From Synchiropus splendidus (Eukaryota; Chordata; Actinopteri; Syngnathiformes; Callionymidae), in assembly GCF_027744825.2 (NCBI RefSeq), contig NW_026527056.1:992001-1056000 (forward strand): a stretch of 64,000 nucleotides of DNA, given 5' to 3'. The notes under the pieces were generated by a model, which worked only from the letters and a program-made list of their open reading frames with translations, did not search any database and had not been told where the DNA came from. This document shows positions 9,485-21,992 of the stretch, in pieces. Every line of letters starts with the position of its first letter. The stretch's first letter is position 1. The translations under genes and the position numbers were made by a program.

Positions 9485-12400
9485 CACCTCCCACTATAGC
9501 AGAAAGGGTCTTTCTAGTAGTTGCACATCAAATCTAAGCTGTCTGAAGTGTATTTCCAAAGTTATCAACATTTTTATGATTGGTGTTCCGGAATCGACCC
9601 TATCTCAGGCTGAAAACGCGTTTTCTGCATTGTGCCATGACCTTGCAGGGAAGCTTCAGAACATGAAACTTTAACCTCCCACTATAGCAGAAAGGGTCTT
9701 TCTAGTAGTTGCACATCAAATCTAAGCTGTCGAAAGTGTTTTTCCAAAGTTATCAACATTTTTATGTTTTGCGTTTCGGAATCGACCTTATCTCTGGCTG
9801 AAAACGCGTTTTCTGCATTGTGCCATAACTTTGCAGGGAAGCTTCAGAACATGAAATTTTAACCTCCCACTATAGCAGAAAAGGTCATTCTAGTAGTTGC
9901 ACATCAAATCTAAGCTGTCTTGAAGTGTTTTTCTAAAGTTATCAACATTTTTATGTTTGGCGTTCCGGAACCCACCTTATCTCAGGCTGAAAACGCGTTT
10001 TCTGCATTGTGCCATAACTTTGCAGGGAAGCTTCAGAACATGAAATTTTCACCTCCCACTACAGCAGAAAGGGTCTTTCTAGTAGTTGCAGAGCAAATCT
10101 AAGCTGTCTGAAGTGTTTTTCCAAAGTTATCAACATTTTTATGTTTGGCGTTCTGGAACCCACCTTATCTCAGCCTGAAAACGCGTTTTCTGCATTGTGC
10201 CATAACTTTGCAGGGAGACTTCAGAACATGAAATTTTCTCCTCCCACTATAGCAGAAAGGGTATTTCTAGTAGTTGCACATCAAATCTAAGTTGTCTGAA
10301 GTGTTTTTCCAAAGTTATCAACATTCTTATGTTTGGCGTTCCGGAACCCACCTTATTTCAGCCTGAAAACACGTTTTACATATTTTGCCATAACTTTGAG
10401 GGAAGCTTCAGAACATGAAATTTTAACATCCCACTATAGCAGAAAGGGTCTTTCTAGTATTTGCACATCAAATCTAAGCTGTCTGAAGTGTTTTTCCAAA
10501 GTTATCAACATTCTTATGATTGGCGTTCCGGAATCGACCTTATCTCAGGCTGAAAACGCGTTTCCTGCATTGTGGCATAACTTTGCAGGGAAGCTTCAGG
10601 ACATGAAATTTTCACCTCCCACTGCAGCAGAAAGGGTCTTTCTAGTAGTTGCACATCAAATCTAAGCTGTCTGAAGTGTTTTTCCAAAGTTATCAACATT
10701 TTTATGTTTGGCGTTCTGGAACCCACCTTATCTCAGGCTGAAAACGCGTTTTCTGCATTGTGCCATAACTTTGCAGGGAGACTTCAGAACATGAAATTTT
10801 CTCCTCCCACTACAGCAGAAAGGGTATTTCTAGTAGTTGCTCATCAAATCTAAGCTGTCTGAAGTGTATTTCCAAAGTTATCAACATTTTTATGTTTGGC
10901 GTTCTGGTACCCACCTTATCTCTGGCTGAAAACGCGTTTTCTTCATTGTGCCATAACTTTGCAGGGAAGATTCAGAACATGAAATTTTCACTTCCCACTA
11001 GAGCAGAAAGGGTATTTCTAGTAGTTGCACATCAAATCTAAGCTGTCTGTAGAGTTTTTCCTGAGTTATCAACATTTTTATGTTTGGCGTTCTGAAATCA
11101 ACCTCATCTCAGGCTGAAAACGCTTTTAACGCATTGTGCCATACCTTTGCAGGGAAGCTTCAGAACATGATATTTTCACCTCCCACTATAGCAGAAAGGG
11201 TCTTTCTCGTAGTTGCACATCAAATCTAAGCTGTCTGAAGTGTTTTTCGAAGGTTTTCAACATTTTTATGTTTGGTGTTCCTGAATCGACCTTATCTCTG
11301 GCCGAAAACGCGTTTTCTGTATTGTGCCATAACTTCTCAGGGAAGCTTCAGAACATGAAATATTCACGTCCCACTATAGCAGAAAGGGTCTTTCTAGCAG
11401 TTGCACATCAAATCTAAACTGTCTGAAGTGTTTTTCCAAAGTTATCAACATTTTATGTATGGCGTTCCGGAACCCACCTTATCTCAGATTGAAAACAGGT
11501 TTTCTGCATTGTGCCATAACTTTGCAGGGAAGCTTCAGAACATGAAATTTTCACGTCCCACTATAGCAGAAAGGGTCTTTCTAGTAGTTGCACATCAAAT
11601 CTAAGCTGTCTGAAGTGTTTTTCGAAAGTTATCAACATTTTTATGTTTGGCGTTCCGGAATCGACCTTATCTCAGGATGAAAAATCGTTTTCTGCATTGT
11701 CCCATAACTTTGCAGGGAAGCTTCAGAACATGAAATTTTCACCTCCCACTATAGCAGAAAGGGTCTTTCTAGTAGTTGCACATCAAATCTAAGCTGTCTG
11801 AAGTGTATTTCCAAAGTTATCAACATTTTTATGATTGGTGTTCCGGAATCGACCCTATCTCAGGCTGAAAACGCGTTTTCTGCATTGTGCCATGACCTTG
11901 CAGGGAAGCTTCAGAACATGAAACTTTAACCTCCCACTATAGCAGAAAGGGTCTTTCTAGTAGTTGCACATCAAATCTAAGCTGTCGAAAGTGTTTTTCC
12001 AAAGTTATCAACATTTTTATGTTTGGCGTTTCGGAATCGACCTTATCTCCGGCTGAAAACGCGTTTTCTGCATTGTGCCATAACTTTGCAGGGAAGCTTC
12101 AGAACATGAAATTTTAACCTCCCACTATAGCAGAAAAGGTCATTCTAGTAGTTGCACATCAAATCTAAGCTGTCTTGAAGTGTTTTTCTAAAGTTATCAA
12201 CATTTTTATGTTTGGCGTTCCGGAACCCACCTTATCTCAGGCTGAAAACGCGTTTTCTGCATTGTGCCATAACTTTGCAGGGAAGCTTCAGAACATGAAA
12301 TTTTCACCTCCCACTACAGCAGAAAGGGTCTTTCTAGTAGTTGCAGAGCAAATCTAAGCTGTCTGAAGTGTTTTTCCAAAGTTATCAACATTTTTATGTT

Positions 12401-13990
12401 TGGCGTTCTGGAACCCACCTTATCTCAGCCTGAAAACGCGTTTTCTGCATTGTGCCATAACTTTGCAGGGAGACTTCAGAACATGAAATTTTCTCCTCCC
12501 ACTATAGCAGAAAGGGTATTTCTAGTAGTTGCACATCAAATCTAAGTTGTCTGAAGTGTTTTTCCAAAGTTATCAACATTCTTATGTTTGGCGTTCCGGA
12601 ACCCACCTTATTTCAGCCTGAAAACACGTTTTACATATTTTGCCATAACTTTGAGGGAAGCTTCAGAACATGAAATTTTAACATCCCACTATAGCAGAAA
12701 GGGTCTTTCTAGTAGTTGCACATCAAATCTAAGCTGTCTGAAGTGTTTTTCCAAAGTTATCAACATTCTTATGTTTGGCGTTCCGGAATCGACCTTATCT
12801 CAGGCTGAAAACGCGTTTCCTGCATTGTGGCATAACTTTGCAGGGAAGCTTCAGGACATGAAATTTTCACCTCCCACTGCAGCAGAAAGGGTCTTTCTAG
12901 TAGTTGCACATCAAATCTAAGCTGTCTGAAGTGTTTTTCCAAAGTTATCAACATTTTTATGTTTGGCGTTCTGGAACCCACCTTATCTCAGGCTGAAAAC
13001 GCGTTTTCTGCATTGTGCCATAACTTTGCAGGGAGACTTCAGAACATGAAATTTTCTCCTCCCACTACAGCAGAAAGGGTATTTCTAGTAGTTGCTCATC
13101 AAATCTAAGCTGTCTGAAGTGTATTTTCAAAGTTATCAACATTTTTATGTTTGGCGTTCTGGTACCCACCTTATCTCTGGCTGAAAACGCGTTTTCTTCA
13201 TTGTGCCATAACTTTGCAGGGAAGCTTCAGAACATGAAATTTTCACTTCCCACTAGAGCAGAAAGGGTATTTCTAGTAGTTGCACATCAAATCTAAGCTG
13301 TCTGTAGAGTTTTTCCTGAGTTATCAACATTTTTATGTTTGGCGTTCTGAAATCAACCTCATCTCAGGCTGAAAACGCTTTTAACGCATTGTGCCATAAC
13401 TTTGCAGGGAAGCTTCAGAACATGATATTTTCACCTCCCACTATAGCAGAAAGGGTCTTTCTCGTAGTTGCACATCAAATCTAAGCTGTCTGAAGTGTTT
13501 TTCGAAGGTTTTCAACATTTTTATGTTTGGTGTTCCTGAATCGACCTTATCTCTGGCCGAAAACGCGTTTTCTGTATTGTGCCATAACTTCTCAGGGAAG
13601 CTTCAGAACATGAAATATTCACGTCCCACTATAGCAGAAAGGGTCTTTCTAGCAGTTGCACATCAAATCTAAACTGTCTGAAGTGTTTTTCCAAAGTTAT
13701 CAACATTTTATGTATGGCGTTCCGGAACCCACCTTATCTCAGATTGAAAACAGGTTTTCTGCATTGTGCCATAACTTTGCAGGGAAGCTTCAGAACATGA
13801 AATTTTCACGTCCCACTATAGCAGAAAGGGTCTTTCTAGTAGTTGCACATCAAATCTAAGCTGTCTGAAGTGTTTTTCGAAAGTTATCAACATTTTTATG
13901 TTTGGCGTTCCGGAATCGACCTTATCTCAGGATGAAAAATCGTTTTCTGCATTGTCCCATAACTTTGCAGGGAAGCTTCAGAACATGAAA
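9485..13990. repeat. Tandem duplication of a 12-unit block (period 2255 bp)
   Basis: Two consecutive copies of about 2255 bp (12 x 188 minus one base), roughly 9485-11739 and 11740-13994, share the same order of variant units. Markers include the rare GCAGAGCAAATC ending (10087 and 12342), the ATCGACCCTATC unit (9593 and 11848), the TTTGAGGG deletion and the CATTTTATGTATGG unit (11450 and 13705). Very few bases differ between the copies, so the event is recent compared with unit divergence. Confidence 0.88.
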
Positions 13991-15779
13991 TGTTCACCTC
14001 CCACTATAGCAGAAAGGGTCTTTCTAGCAGTTGCACATCAAATCTAAGTTGTCTGAAGTGTTTTTCCAAAGTTATCAACATTTTTATGTTTGGCATTCCA
14101 TAATCGATCTTATCTCAGGCTGAAAACGAGTTGTCTGCATTGTGCCATAACTTTGCAGGGAAGCTTCAGGACATGAAATTTTAACCTCCCACAATAGCCG
14201 AAAGGGTCTTTCTAGTAGTTGCACATCAAATCTAAGCTGTCTGAAGTTTTTTTCCAAGGTTATCAACATTTTTATGTTTGGCGTTCCGGAATCGACCTCA
14301 TCTCAAGCTGAAAACGCGTTTTTTACATTGTGCCATAACTTTGCAGGGAAGCTTCAGAACATGAAATGTTCACCTCCCACTATAGCAGAAAGGGTCTTTC
14401 TTGTAGTTGCACATCAAATCTAAGCTGTCTGAAGTGTTTTTCGAAAGTTATCAACATTTTTATGTTTGGCCTTCCAGAATCGACCTTATCTCAGGCAGAA
14501 AACGCATTGTCTGCATTGTGCCATAACTTTGCAGGGAAGCTTCAGAACATGAAATGTTCACCTCCCACTATAGCAGAAAGGGTCTTTTTAGTAGTTGCAG
14601 ATCAAATCTAAGCTGTCTGATGTGTTTTTCCAAAGTTATCAACATTTTTATGTTTGGCGTTCCAGAATCGACCTTATCTCAGGCTGAAAACGCGTTGTCT
14701 GCATTGTGCCATAACTTTGCATGTAAGCTTCCGAACATGAAATTTTAAGCTCCCACTATAGCAGAAAGGCTCTTTCTAGTAGTTGCAGATCAAATCTAAG
14801 CTGTCTGAAATGTTTTTCCAAAGTCATCAACATTTTTACGTTTGGCGTTTCGGAAACCACCTTATCTCAGGCTGAAAACGCGTTTTCTGCATTGTGCCAT
14901 AACTTCTCAGGGAAGCTTCAGAACATGAAATGTTCACCTCCCACTATAGCAGAAAGGGTCTTTCTAGTAGTTGCACATCAAATCTAAGCTGTCTGAAGTG
15001 TTTTTCCAAAGTTATCAACATTTTTACGCTTGGCGTTCCGGAACCCACCTTATCTCAGGCAGAAAACGCGTTTTCTGTATTGTGCCATAACTTCTCAGAG
15101 AAGCTTCAGAACATGAAATGTTCACGTCCCACTGTAGCAGAAAGGGTCTTTCTAGTAGATGAAAATCTAAGCTGTCTGAAGTGTTTTTCGAAAGTTTTCT
15201 ACATTTTTATGTTTGGTGTTCCTGAATCGACCTTATCTCAGGCTGAAAACGCGTTTCCTGCATTGTGTCATAACTTTGCAGTGAATCTTCAGAACATGAC
15301 ATTTTCACCTCCCACTACAGCAGAAAGGGTCTTTCTAGTAGTTGCACATCAAATCTAAGCTGTCTGAAGTGTTTTTCCAAAATTATCAACATTTTTATGT
15401 TTGGCATTCCGGAACCCACCTTATCTCAGGCTGAAAACGCGTTTTCGGCATTGTGCCATAACTTTGCAGGGAAGCTTCAGAACATGAATTTTTCAGGTCC
15501 CACTATAGCAGAAAGGGTCTTTCTCGTCGTTGCACATGAAATCTAAGCTGTCTGAAGTGGTTTTCGAAAGTTATCAACATTTTTATGTTTGGCGTTCCGG
15601 AACCCACCTTATCTCAGGCTGAAAACGCGTTTTCGGCATTGTGCCAAAACTTTGCAGGGAAGCTTCAGAACATGAAATTTTCAGGTCCCACTATAGCAGA
15701 AAGGGTCTTTCTAGTAGTTGCACATGAAATCTAAGCTGTCTGAAGTGTTTTTCGAAAGTTATCAACATTTTTATGTTTG

Positions 15780-18700
15780 GCGTTCCGGAATCGACCTTAT
15801 CTCAGGATGAAAAATCGTTTTCTGCATTGTCCCATAACTTTGCAGGGAAGCTTCAGAACATGCAATTTTCACCTCCCACTATACCAGAAAGGGTCTTTCT
15901 AGTAGTTGCACATCAAATCTAAGCTGTCTGAAGTGTTTTTCGAAAGTTTTCAACATTTTTATGTTTGGTGTTCCTGAATCGACCTTATCTCTGGCTGAAA
16001 ACGCGTTTCCTGCATTGTGCCATAACTTTGCAAGGAATCTTCAGAACTTGAAATTTTCACCTCCCACTACAGCAGAAAGGGTCTTTCTAGTAGTTGCACA
16101 TCAAATCTAAGCTGTTTGAAATGTTTTTCCAAACTTATCAATATTTTTACGTTTGGCGTTCCAGAATCGACGTTATCTCAGGCCGGAAACGCGTTGTCTG
16201 CATTGTGCCATAACTTTGCAGGGAAGCTTCAGAACATGAAATGTTCACCTCCCACTTTTGCAGAAAGGGTCTTTCTAGTAGTTGCACATCAAATGTAAGC
16301 TGTCTGAAGTGTTTTTCCAAAGTTATGAACATTTTCATGTTTGGCGTTCGGGAATCAACCTTATCTCAGGCTGAAAAGGCGTTTTCTGCATTGTGCCATA
16401 ACTTTGCAGGGAAGCTTCAGAACATGAAATTTTCACCTCCCGCTATAGCAGAAAGGGTCTTTCTAGTAGTTGCACATCAAATCTAAGCTGTCTGAAGTGT
16501 TTTTCCAAAGTTATCAACATTTTTATGATTGGTGTTCCGGAATCGACCTTATCTCAGGCTGAAAACGCGTTTTCTGCATTGTTCCATAACCTTGCAGGGA
16601 AGCTTCAGAACATGACATTTTAACCTCCCACTATAGCAGAAAGGGTCTTTCTAGTAGTTGCACATCAAATCTAAGCTGTCGAAAGTGTTTTTCCAAATTT
16701 ATCAACATTTTTATGTTTGGCGTTTCGGAATCAACCTTATCTCCGGCTGAAAATGCGTTTTCTGCATTGTGCCATAACTTTGCAAGGAAGCTTCAGAACA
16801 TGAAATTTTAACCTCCCATTATAGCAGAAAAGGTCATTCTAGTAGTTGCACATCAAATCTAAGGTGTCTTCAAGTGTTTTTCTAAAGTTATCAACATTTT
16901 TATGTTTGGCGTTCCGGAACCCACCTTATCTCAGGCTGAAAACGCGTTTTCTGCATTGTGCCATAACTTTGCTGGGAAGCTACAGAACATGAAATTTTCA
17001 CCTCCCACTACAGCAAAAAGGGTCTTTCTAGTAGTTGCAGAGCAAATCTAAGCTGTCTGAAGTGTTTTTCCAAAGTTATCAACATTTTTATGTTTGGCGT
17101 TCTGGAACCCACCTCATCTCAGGCTGAAAACGCGTTTTCTGCATTGTGCCATAACTTAGCAGGGAGACTTCAGAACATGAAATTTTCTCCTCCCACTATC
17201 GCAGAAAGGGTATTTCTAGTAGTTGCACATCAAATCTAAGTTGTCTGAAGTGTTTTTCCAAAGTTATCAACATTCTTATGTTTGGCGTTACGGAACCCAC
17301 CTTATTTCAGCCTGAAAACACGTTTTACATATTTTGCCATAACTTTGAGGGAAGCTTCAGAACATGAAATTTTAACATCCCACTATAGCAGAAAGGGTCT
17401 TTCTAGTAGTTGCACATCAAATCTAAGCGGTCTGAAGTGTTTTTTCAAAGTTATCAACATTCTTATGTTTGGCGTTCCGGAATCGACCTCATCTCTGGCT
17501 GAAAACGCGTTTCCTGCATTGTGGCATAACTTTGCAGGGAAGCTTCAGAACATGAAATTTTCACCTGCCACTGTAGCAGAAAGGGTCTTTCAAGTAGTTG
17601 CACATCAAATCTAAGCTGTCTGAAGTGTTTTTCCAAAGTTATCAATATTTTTATGTTTGGCGTTCCGGAATCGACCTTATCTCAGGATGAAAAATCGTTT
17701 TCTGCATTGTCCCATAACTTTGCAGGGAAGCTTCAGAACATGCAATTTTCACCTCCCACTATACCAGAAAGGGTCTTTCTAGTAGTTGCACATCAAATCT
17801 AAGCTGTCTGAAGTGTTTTTCGAAAGTTTTCAACATTTTTATGTTTGGTGTTCCTGAATCGACCTTATCTCTGGCTGAAAACGCGTTTCCTGCATTGTGC
17901 CATAACTTTGCAAGGAATCTTCAGAACTTGAAATTTTCACCTCCCACTACAGCAGAAAGGGTCTTTCTAGTAGTTGCACATCAAATCTAAGCTGTTTGAA
18001 ATGTTTTTCCAAACTTAACAATATTTTTACGTTTGCCGTTCCAGAATCGACCTTATCTCAGGCTGAAAACGCGTTGTCTGCATTGTGCCATAACTTTGCA
18101 GGGAAGCTTCAGAACATGAAATGTTCACCTCCCACTATAGCAGAAAGGGTCTTTCTAGTAGTTGCACATCAAATGTAAGCTGTCTGAAGTGTTTTTCCAA
18201 AGTTATGAACATTTTCATGTTTGGCGTTCGGGAATCAACCTTATCTCAGGCTGAAAAGGCGTTTTCTGCATTGTGCCATAACTTTGCAGGGAAGCTTCAG
18301 AACATGAAATTTTCACCTCCCGCTATAGCAGAAAGGGTCTTTCTAGTAGTTGCACATCAAATCTAAGCTGTCTGAAGTGTTTTTCCAAAGTTATCAACAT
18401 TTTTATGATTGGTGTTCCGGAATCAACCTTTTCTCAGGCTGAAAACGCGTTTTCTGCATTGTGCCATAACCTTGCAGGGAAGCTTCAGAACATGACATTT
18501 TAACCTCCCACTATAGCAGAAAGGGTCTTTCTCGTAGTTGCACATCAAATCTAAGCTGTCGAAAGTGTTTTTCCAAATTTATCAACATTTTTATGTTTGG
18601 CGTTTCGGAATCGACCTTATCTCCGGCTGAAAACGCTTTTTCTGCATTGTGCCATAACTTTGCAGGGAAGCTTCAGAACATGAAATTTTAACCTCCCATT

Positions 18701-19540
18701 ATAGCAGAAAAAGTCATTCTAGTAGTTGCACATCAAATCTAAGGTGTCTTCAAGTGTTTTTCTAAAGTTATCAACATTTTTATGTTTGGCGTTCCGGAAC
18801 CCACCTTATCTCAGGCTGAAAACGCGTTTTCTGCATTGTGCCATAACTTTGCTGGGAAGCTTCAGAACATGAAATTTTCACCTCCCACTACAGCAAAAAG
18901 GGTCTTTCTAGTAGTTGCAGAGCAAATCTAAGCTGTCTGAAGTGTTTTTCCAAAGTTATCAACATTTTTATGTTTGGCGTTCTGGAACCCACCTCATCTC
19001 AGGCTGAAAACGCGTTTTCTGCATTGTGCCATAACTTAGCAGGGAGACTTCAGAACATGAAATTTTCTCCTCCCACTATCGCAGAAAGGGTATTTCTAGT
19101 AGTTGCACATCAAATCTAAGTTGTCTGAAGTGTTTTTCCAAAGTTATCAACATTCTTATGTTTGGCGTTACGGAACCCACCTTATTTCAGCCTGAAAACA
19201 CGTTTTACATATTTTGCCATAACTTTGAGGGAAGCTTCAGAACATGAAATTTTAACATCCCACTATAGCAGAAAGGGTCTTTCTAGTAGTTGCACATCAA
19301 ATCTAAGCGGTCTGAAGTGTTTTTTCAAAGTTATCAACATTCTTATGTTTGGCGTTCCGGAATCGACCTTATCTCAGGCTGAAAACGCGTTTCCTGCATT
19401 GTGGCATAACTTTGCAGGGAAGCTTCAGAACATGAAATTTTCACCTCCCACTGTAGCAGAAAGGGTCTTTCAAGTAGTTGCACATCAAATCTAAGCTGTC
19501 TGAAGTGTTTTTCCAAAGTTATCAACATTCTTATGTTTGG
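15780..19540. repeat. Tandem duplication of a 10-unit block (period 1880 bp)
   Basis: Copies of about 15780-17660 and 17660-19540 carry the same series of variants at 1880-bp offset. Examples are ATGCAATTTTC (15861 and 17741), GAACTTGAAATT (16045 and 17925), GTTCGGGAATCAACC (16345 and 18225) and GGCGTTACGG (17285 and 19165). A few point differences separate them. Confidence 0.86.
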
Positions 19541-19900
19541 CGTTACGGAACCCACCTTATTTCAGCCTGAAAACACGTTTTACATATTTTGCCATAACTT
19601 TGAGGGAAGCTTCAGAACATGAAATTTTAACATCCCACTATAGCAGAAAGGGTCTTTCTAGTAGTTGCACATCAAATCTAAGCGGTCTGAAGTGTTTTTT
19701 CAAAGTTATCAACATTCTTATGTTTGGCGTTCCGGAATCGACCTTATCTCAGGCTGAAAACGCGTTTCCTGCATTGTGGCATAACTTTGCAGGGAAGCTT
19801 CAGAACATGAAATTTTCACCTCCCACTGTAGCAGAAAGGGTCTTTCAAGTAGTTGCACATCAAATCTAAGCTGTCTGAAGTGTTTTTCCAAAGTTATCAA
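19150..19900. repeat. Two-unit duplication (period 375 bp)
   Basis: A pair of units, one with the TTTGAGGG deletion and one with AAGCGGTCTGAAG ahead of it, is repeated immediately at a 375-bp offset (19162 and 19537) with almost no change. It sits at the right end of the 10-unit block, so it formed after or with that duplication. Confidence 0.85.
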
Positions 19901-20457
19901 TATTTTTATGTTTGGCGTTCTGGAACCCACCTTATCTCAGGCTGAAAACGCGTTTTCTGCATTGTGCCATAACTTTGCAGGGAGACTTCAGAACATGAAA
20001 TTTTCTCCTCCCACTACAGCAGAAAGGGTATTTCTAGTAGTTGCACATCAAATCTAAGCTGTCTGAAGTGTATTTCCAAAGTTATCAACATTTTTATGTT
20101 TGGCGTTCTGGAACCCACCTTATCTCAGGCTGAAAACGCGTTTTCTGCATTGTGCCATAACTTTGCAGGGAGACTTCAGAACATGAAATTTTCTCCTCCC
20201 ACTACAGCAGAAAGGGTATTTCTAGTAGTTGCACATCAAATCTAAGCTGTCTGTAGAGTTTTTCCTGAGTTATCAACATTTTTATGTTTGCCGTTCTGAA
20301 ATCAACCTCGTCTCAGGCTGAAAACGCTTTTAACGCATTGTGCCATAACTTTGCAGGCAAGCTTCAGAACATGATTTTTTCACCTCCCACGAAAGCAGAT
20401 AGGTTATTTCTAGTAGTTGCACATCAAATCTAAGCTGTCTGTAGAGTTTTTCCTGAG

Positions 20458-20462
20458 TTATC
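20458..20462. repeat. Target-site duplication TTATC, left copy
   Basis: TTATC immediately precedes the LTR's TGTCG end and matches 21988-21992. Removing the LTR and one copy restores an uninterrupted satellite unit. Confidence 0.95.
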
Positions 20463-21042
20463 TGTCGTCGGGTTTAGGTTTTCAAGGTCTTGTGTACAAG
20501 GCGATTGGCTATAACATAAGCCGTCCCTAGTTCCGAGCACACTACCTCCCTTTGCCTCTCTGGTAAAGGGCCCCTCGTTTGGTCAACTCAGTCAGCCTCT
20601 TGTTGCGGACACGGTTCTAAGACTATAATAAGCATAACAACTGTACCTTATTATATTAGTGAGTAGTGTCGGCGCTTCACTGAGCGGGTTATTTAATTAG
20701 CCCGACTTGTTAAAAAACAGGTTCTTGACCTTACAATGCTACACCTCTTACCGTAGTCTCTTTACTTAACTTCGTTTAGGGACTCATGATTAGATCCTCA
20801 ATCCATTCCTTTCAAATAACATTTTCCCCATAAATGCCTAAAACTACCACCTTATCATTGAGATAATAATTCAGGATGAAATAATGCTACCATGTGAGAC
20901 ACTCATTAAATGTGCAACAGGAGGAAATCAAACAATAACTCACCTATAACCCAATTGATGGTAGTAGGTAGGAGCCAGTTGATTCTTTAGTAGTCAGGGA
21001 TCAACGCCGTTGTGCCTTTTCAGTACTTAATTCGTACTCAAT

Positions 21043-21048
21043 TTTATT
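21043..21048 (-). promoter_or_regulatory. Polyadenylation signal of the solo LTR
   Basis: AATAAA on the minus strand, aligned with 3799 to 3794 of the other LTR and just past the twin hairpins. Confidence 0.55.
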
Positions 21049-21144
21049 ATGTTTTTTTGTCACAAAAATGTTTCTTCAAAAAATTAATAAAAGAATAGTA
21101 AAAACAGCAAAGTCAACGAAGAATAATAAAATCCATAAACTCAA

Positions 21145-21202
21145 GGGTATCGCCAGACGCTGATACCCAACAATATCAAAAGTACCGCCAGACGCTGGTA
21201 CT
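21145..21202 (-). promoter_or_regulatory. Twin RNA hairpins in the solo LTR
   Basis: Two perfect stem-loops lie here. GGGTATC (21145-21151) pairs with GATACCC (21162-21168) around GCCAGACGCT, and AGTACC (21181-21186) pairs with GGTACT (21197-21202) around the same 10 bases. The stems are unrelated in sequence while the loops are identical, which suggests a selected loop presented twice in the R region. Confidence 0.65.
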
Positions 21203-21443
21203 AGTACATATACTTCAAAAACCATATAATCAAAAATACTTCAAAAGTCATATAATCAAAATTCATGCAATAAAAAGAATTAATTCAGAAATAGTAAGAG
21301 AAAAATAAAAGATGAGTTAAAATCAGATGGTCTGAGAGCAAACAGCAAGAGCACCGTCCCAAGATAAGATACAAGACCTTACGGCGGACAGACGCGGGTG
21401 AAGATCCAAAAAGAGCAAGAACCCAATGTCACATCTCCGAGCG

Positions 21444-21451
21444 CTTATATA
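21444..21451 (-). promoter_or_regulatory. TATA box of the solo LTR
   Basis: The minus strand reads TATATAAG at the place that aligns with TATAAAAA in the other LTR, with the flank CGCTCGGA conserved. Confidence 0.6.
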
Positions 21452-21857
21452 GCCACACGCATGGCTTTGAAGACATACCGACGTCCGTTTCTCATGCCGA
21501 GGCAATTAATCATATCTTTAACTTATCTTGTTTTTCTCCAGATGGCCTTTGAAGTCCTTCCCTCAAAAGGATGCATGTTTGGTGATAGATCATATTAGTG
21601 TCAATTGCATCAGCACTTGCATCATTATTTACGTCAATGATGCCCGGTTTACCATATTAGGTCAGTACATCTACTCCATCTTTGTCAGCACGTGCGCTTA
21701 CAAGTTCATACTAAGTTCAAGATGGCCACCTGCTCATGACTTCAAACGAGCGCGCCGACAAGGTCATTCTTAGTTCAAAGCACACAGCTGTTCGTGAGTT
21801 CAAACGTTCACGATCAAAAGCATACAGGTTCACTAAAGTTCAAAACATCAAACAATT

Positions 21858-21955
21858 AATGATAAAAAATCAGAAATAATATGAAATATTATTTAGCAGG
21901 TTTGTCAATGATAAAAACAGAAATAATATCAAATATTATTTAGCAGGTTTTGATT
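21858..21955. repeat. 49-bp tandem duplication in U3 of the solo LTR
   Basis: Two adjacent copies, starting AATGATAAAA at 21858 and 21907, share the AT-rich core GAAATATTATTTAGCAGG apart from one base (G or C before AAATATT). The provirus LTR has only one diverged equivalent (about 4430-4480). Duplicated U3 segments often act as enhancers in retroviruses. Confidence 0.7.
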
Positions 21956-21987
21956 ATAATATTTTCGAATTTCCAGTATATACAACA

Positions 21988-21992
21988 TTATC
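21988..21992. repeat. Target-site duplication TTATC, right copy
   Basis: TTATC immediately follows the LTR's ACA end and leads into the satellite's AACATTTTTATG. Confidence 0.95.

Larger units (their letters stand above)
4515..20462. repeat. 188-bp satellite array, left segment (about 85 units)
   Basis: A unit of 188 bp repeats head to tail without other sequence. It can be followed by anchors recurring every 188 bases: TTATCAACATTTTTATG, then GTTCCGGAA, AAAACGCGTTTT, a HindIII site AAGCTT inside GGGAAGCTTCAGAACATG, and TAGTAGTTGCACATCAAATC. Units differ at scattered sites and by small indels. Examples are a missing C in GCAGGG giving TTTGAGGG near 10390, 12650, 17345, 19225 and 19600, and a 14-base loss near 6342. 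The first unit is cut by the provirus at GCGTT. From 4515 to about 8000 the units are diverged. Longer-period blocks appear further right. The unit length is close to a nucleosome repeat, as is common for centromeric or pericentromeric satellites. Confidence 0.97.
20463..21987 (-). mobile_element. Solo LTR (1525 bp) inserted in the satellite
   Basis: This is a full LTR of the same family as 3215-4514, in the same orientation, with TG...CA ends and no internal region. Satellite continues in phase on both sides. It is flanked by TTATC at 20458-20462 and 21988-21992, a perfect 5-bp target duplication within the unit's GTTATCAAC. A solo LTR arises when recombination between the two LTRs of a provirus deletes the interior. 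U3 is longer than in the other copy. It contains a 49-bp tandem duplication (21858-21906 and 21907 to about 21955), extra sequence around 21535-21720, and a short duplication around 21210-21265. TATA, AATAAA and the twin hairpins are kept. Confidence 0.95.
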
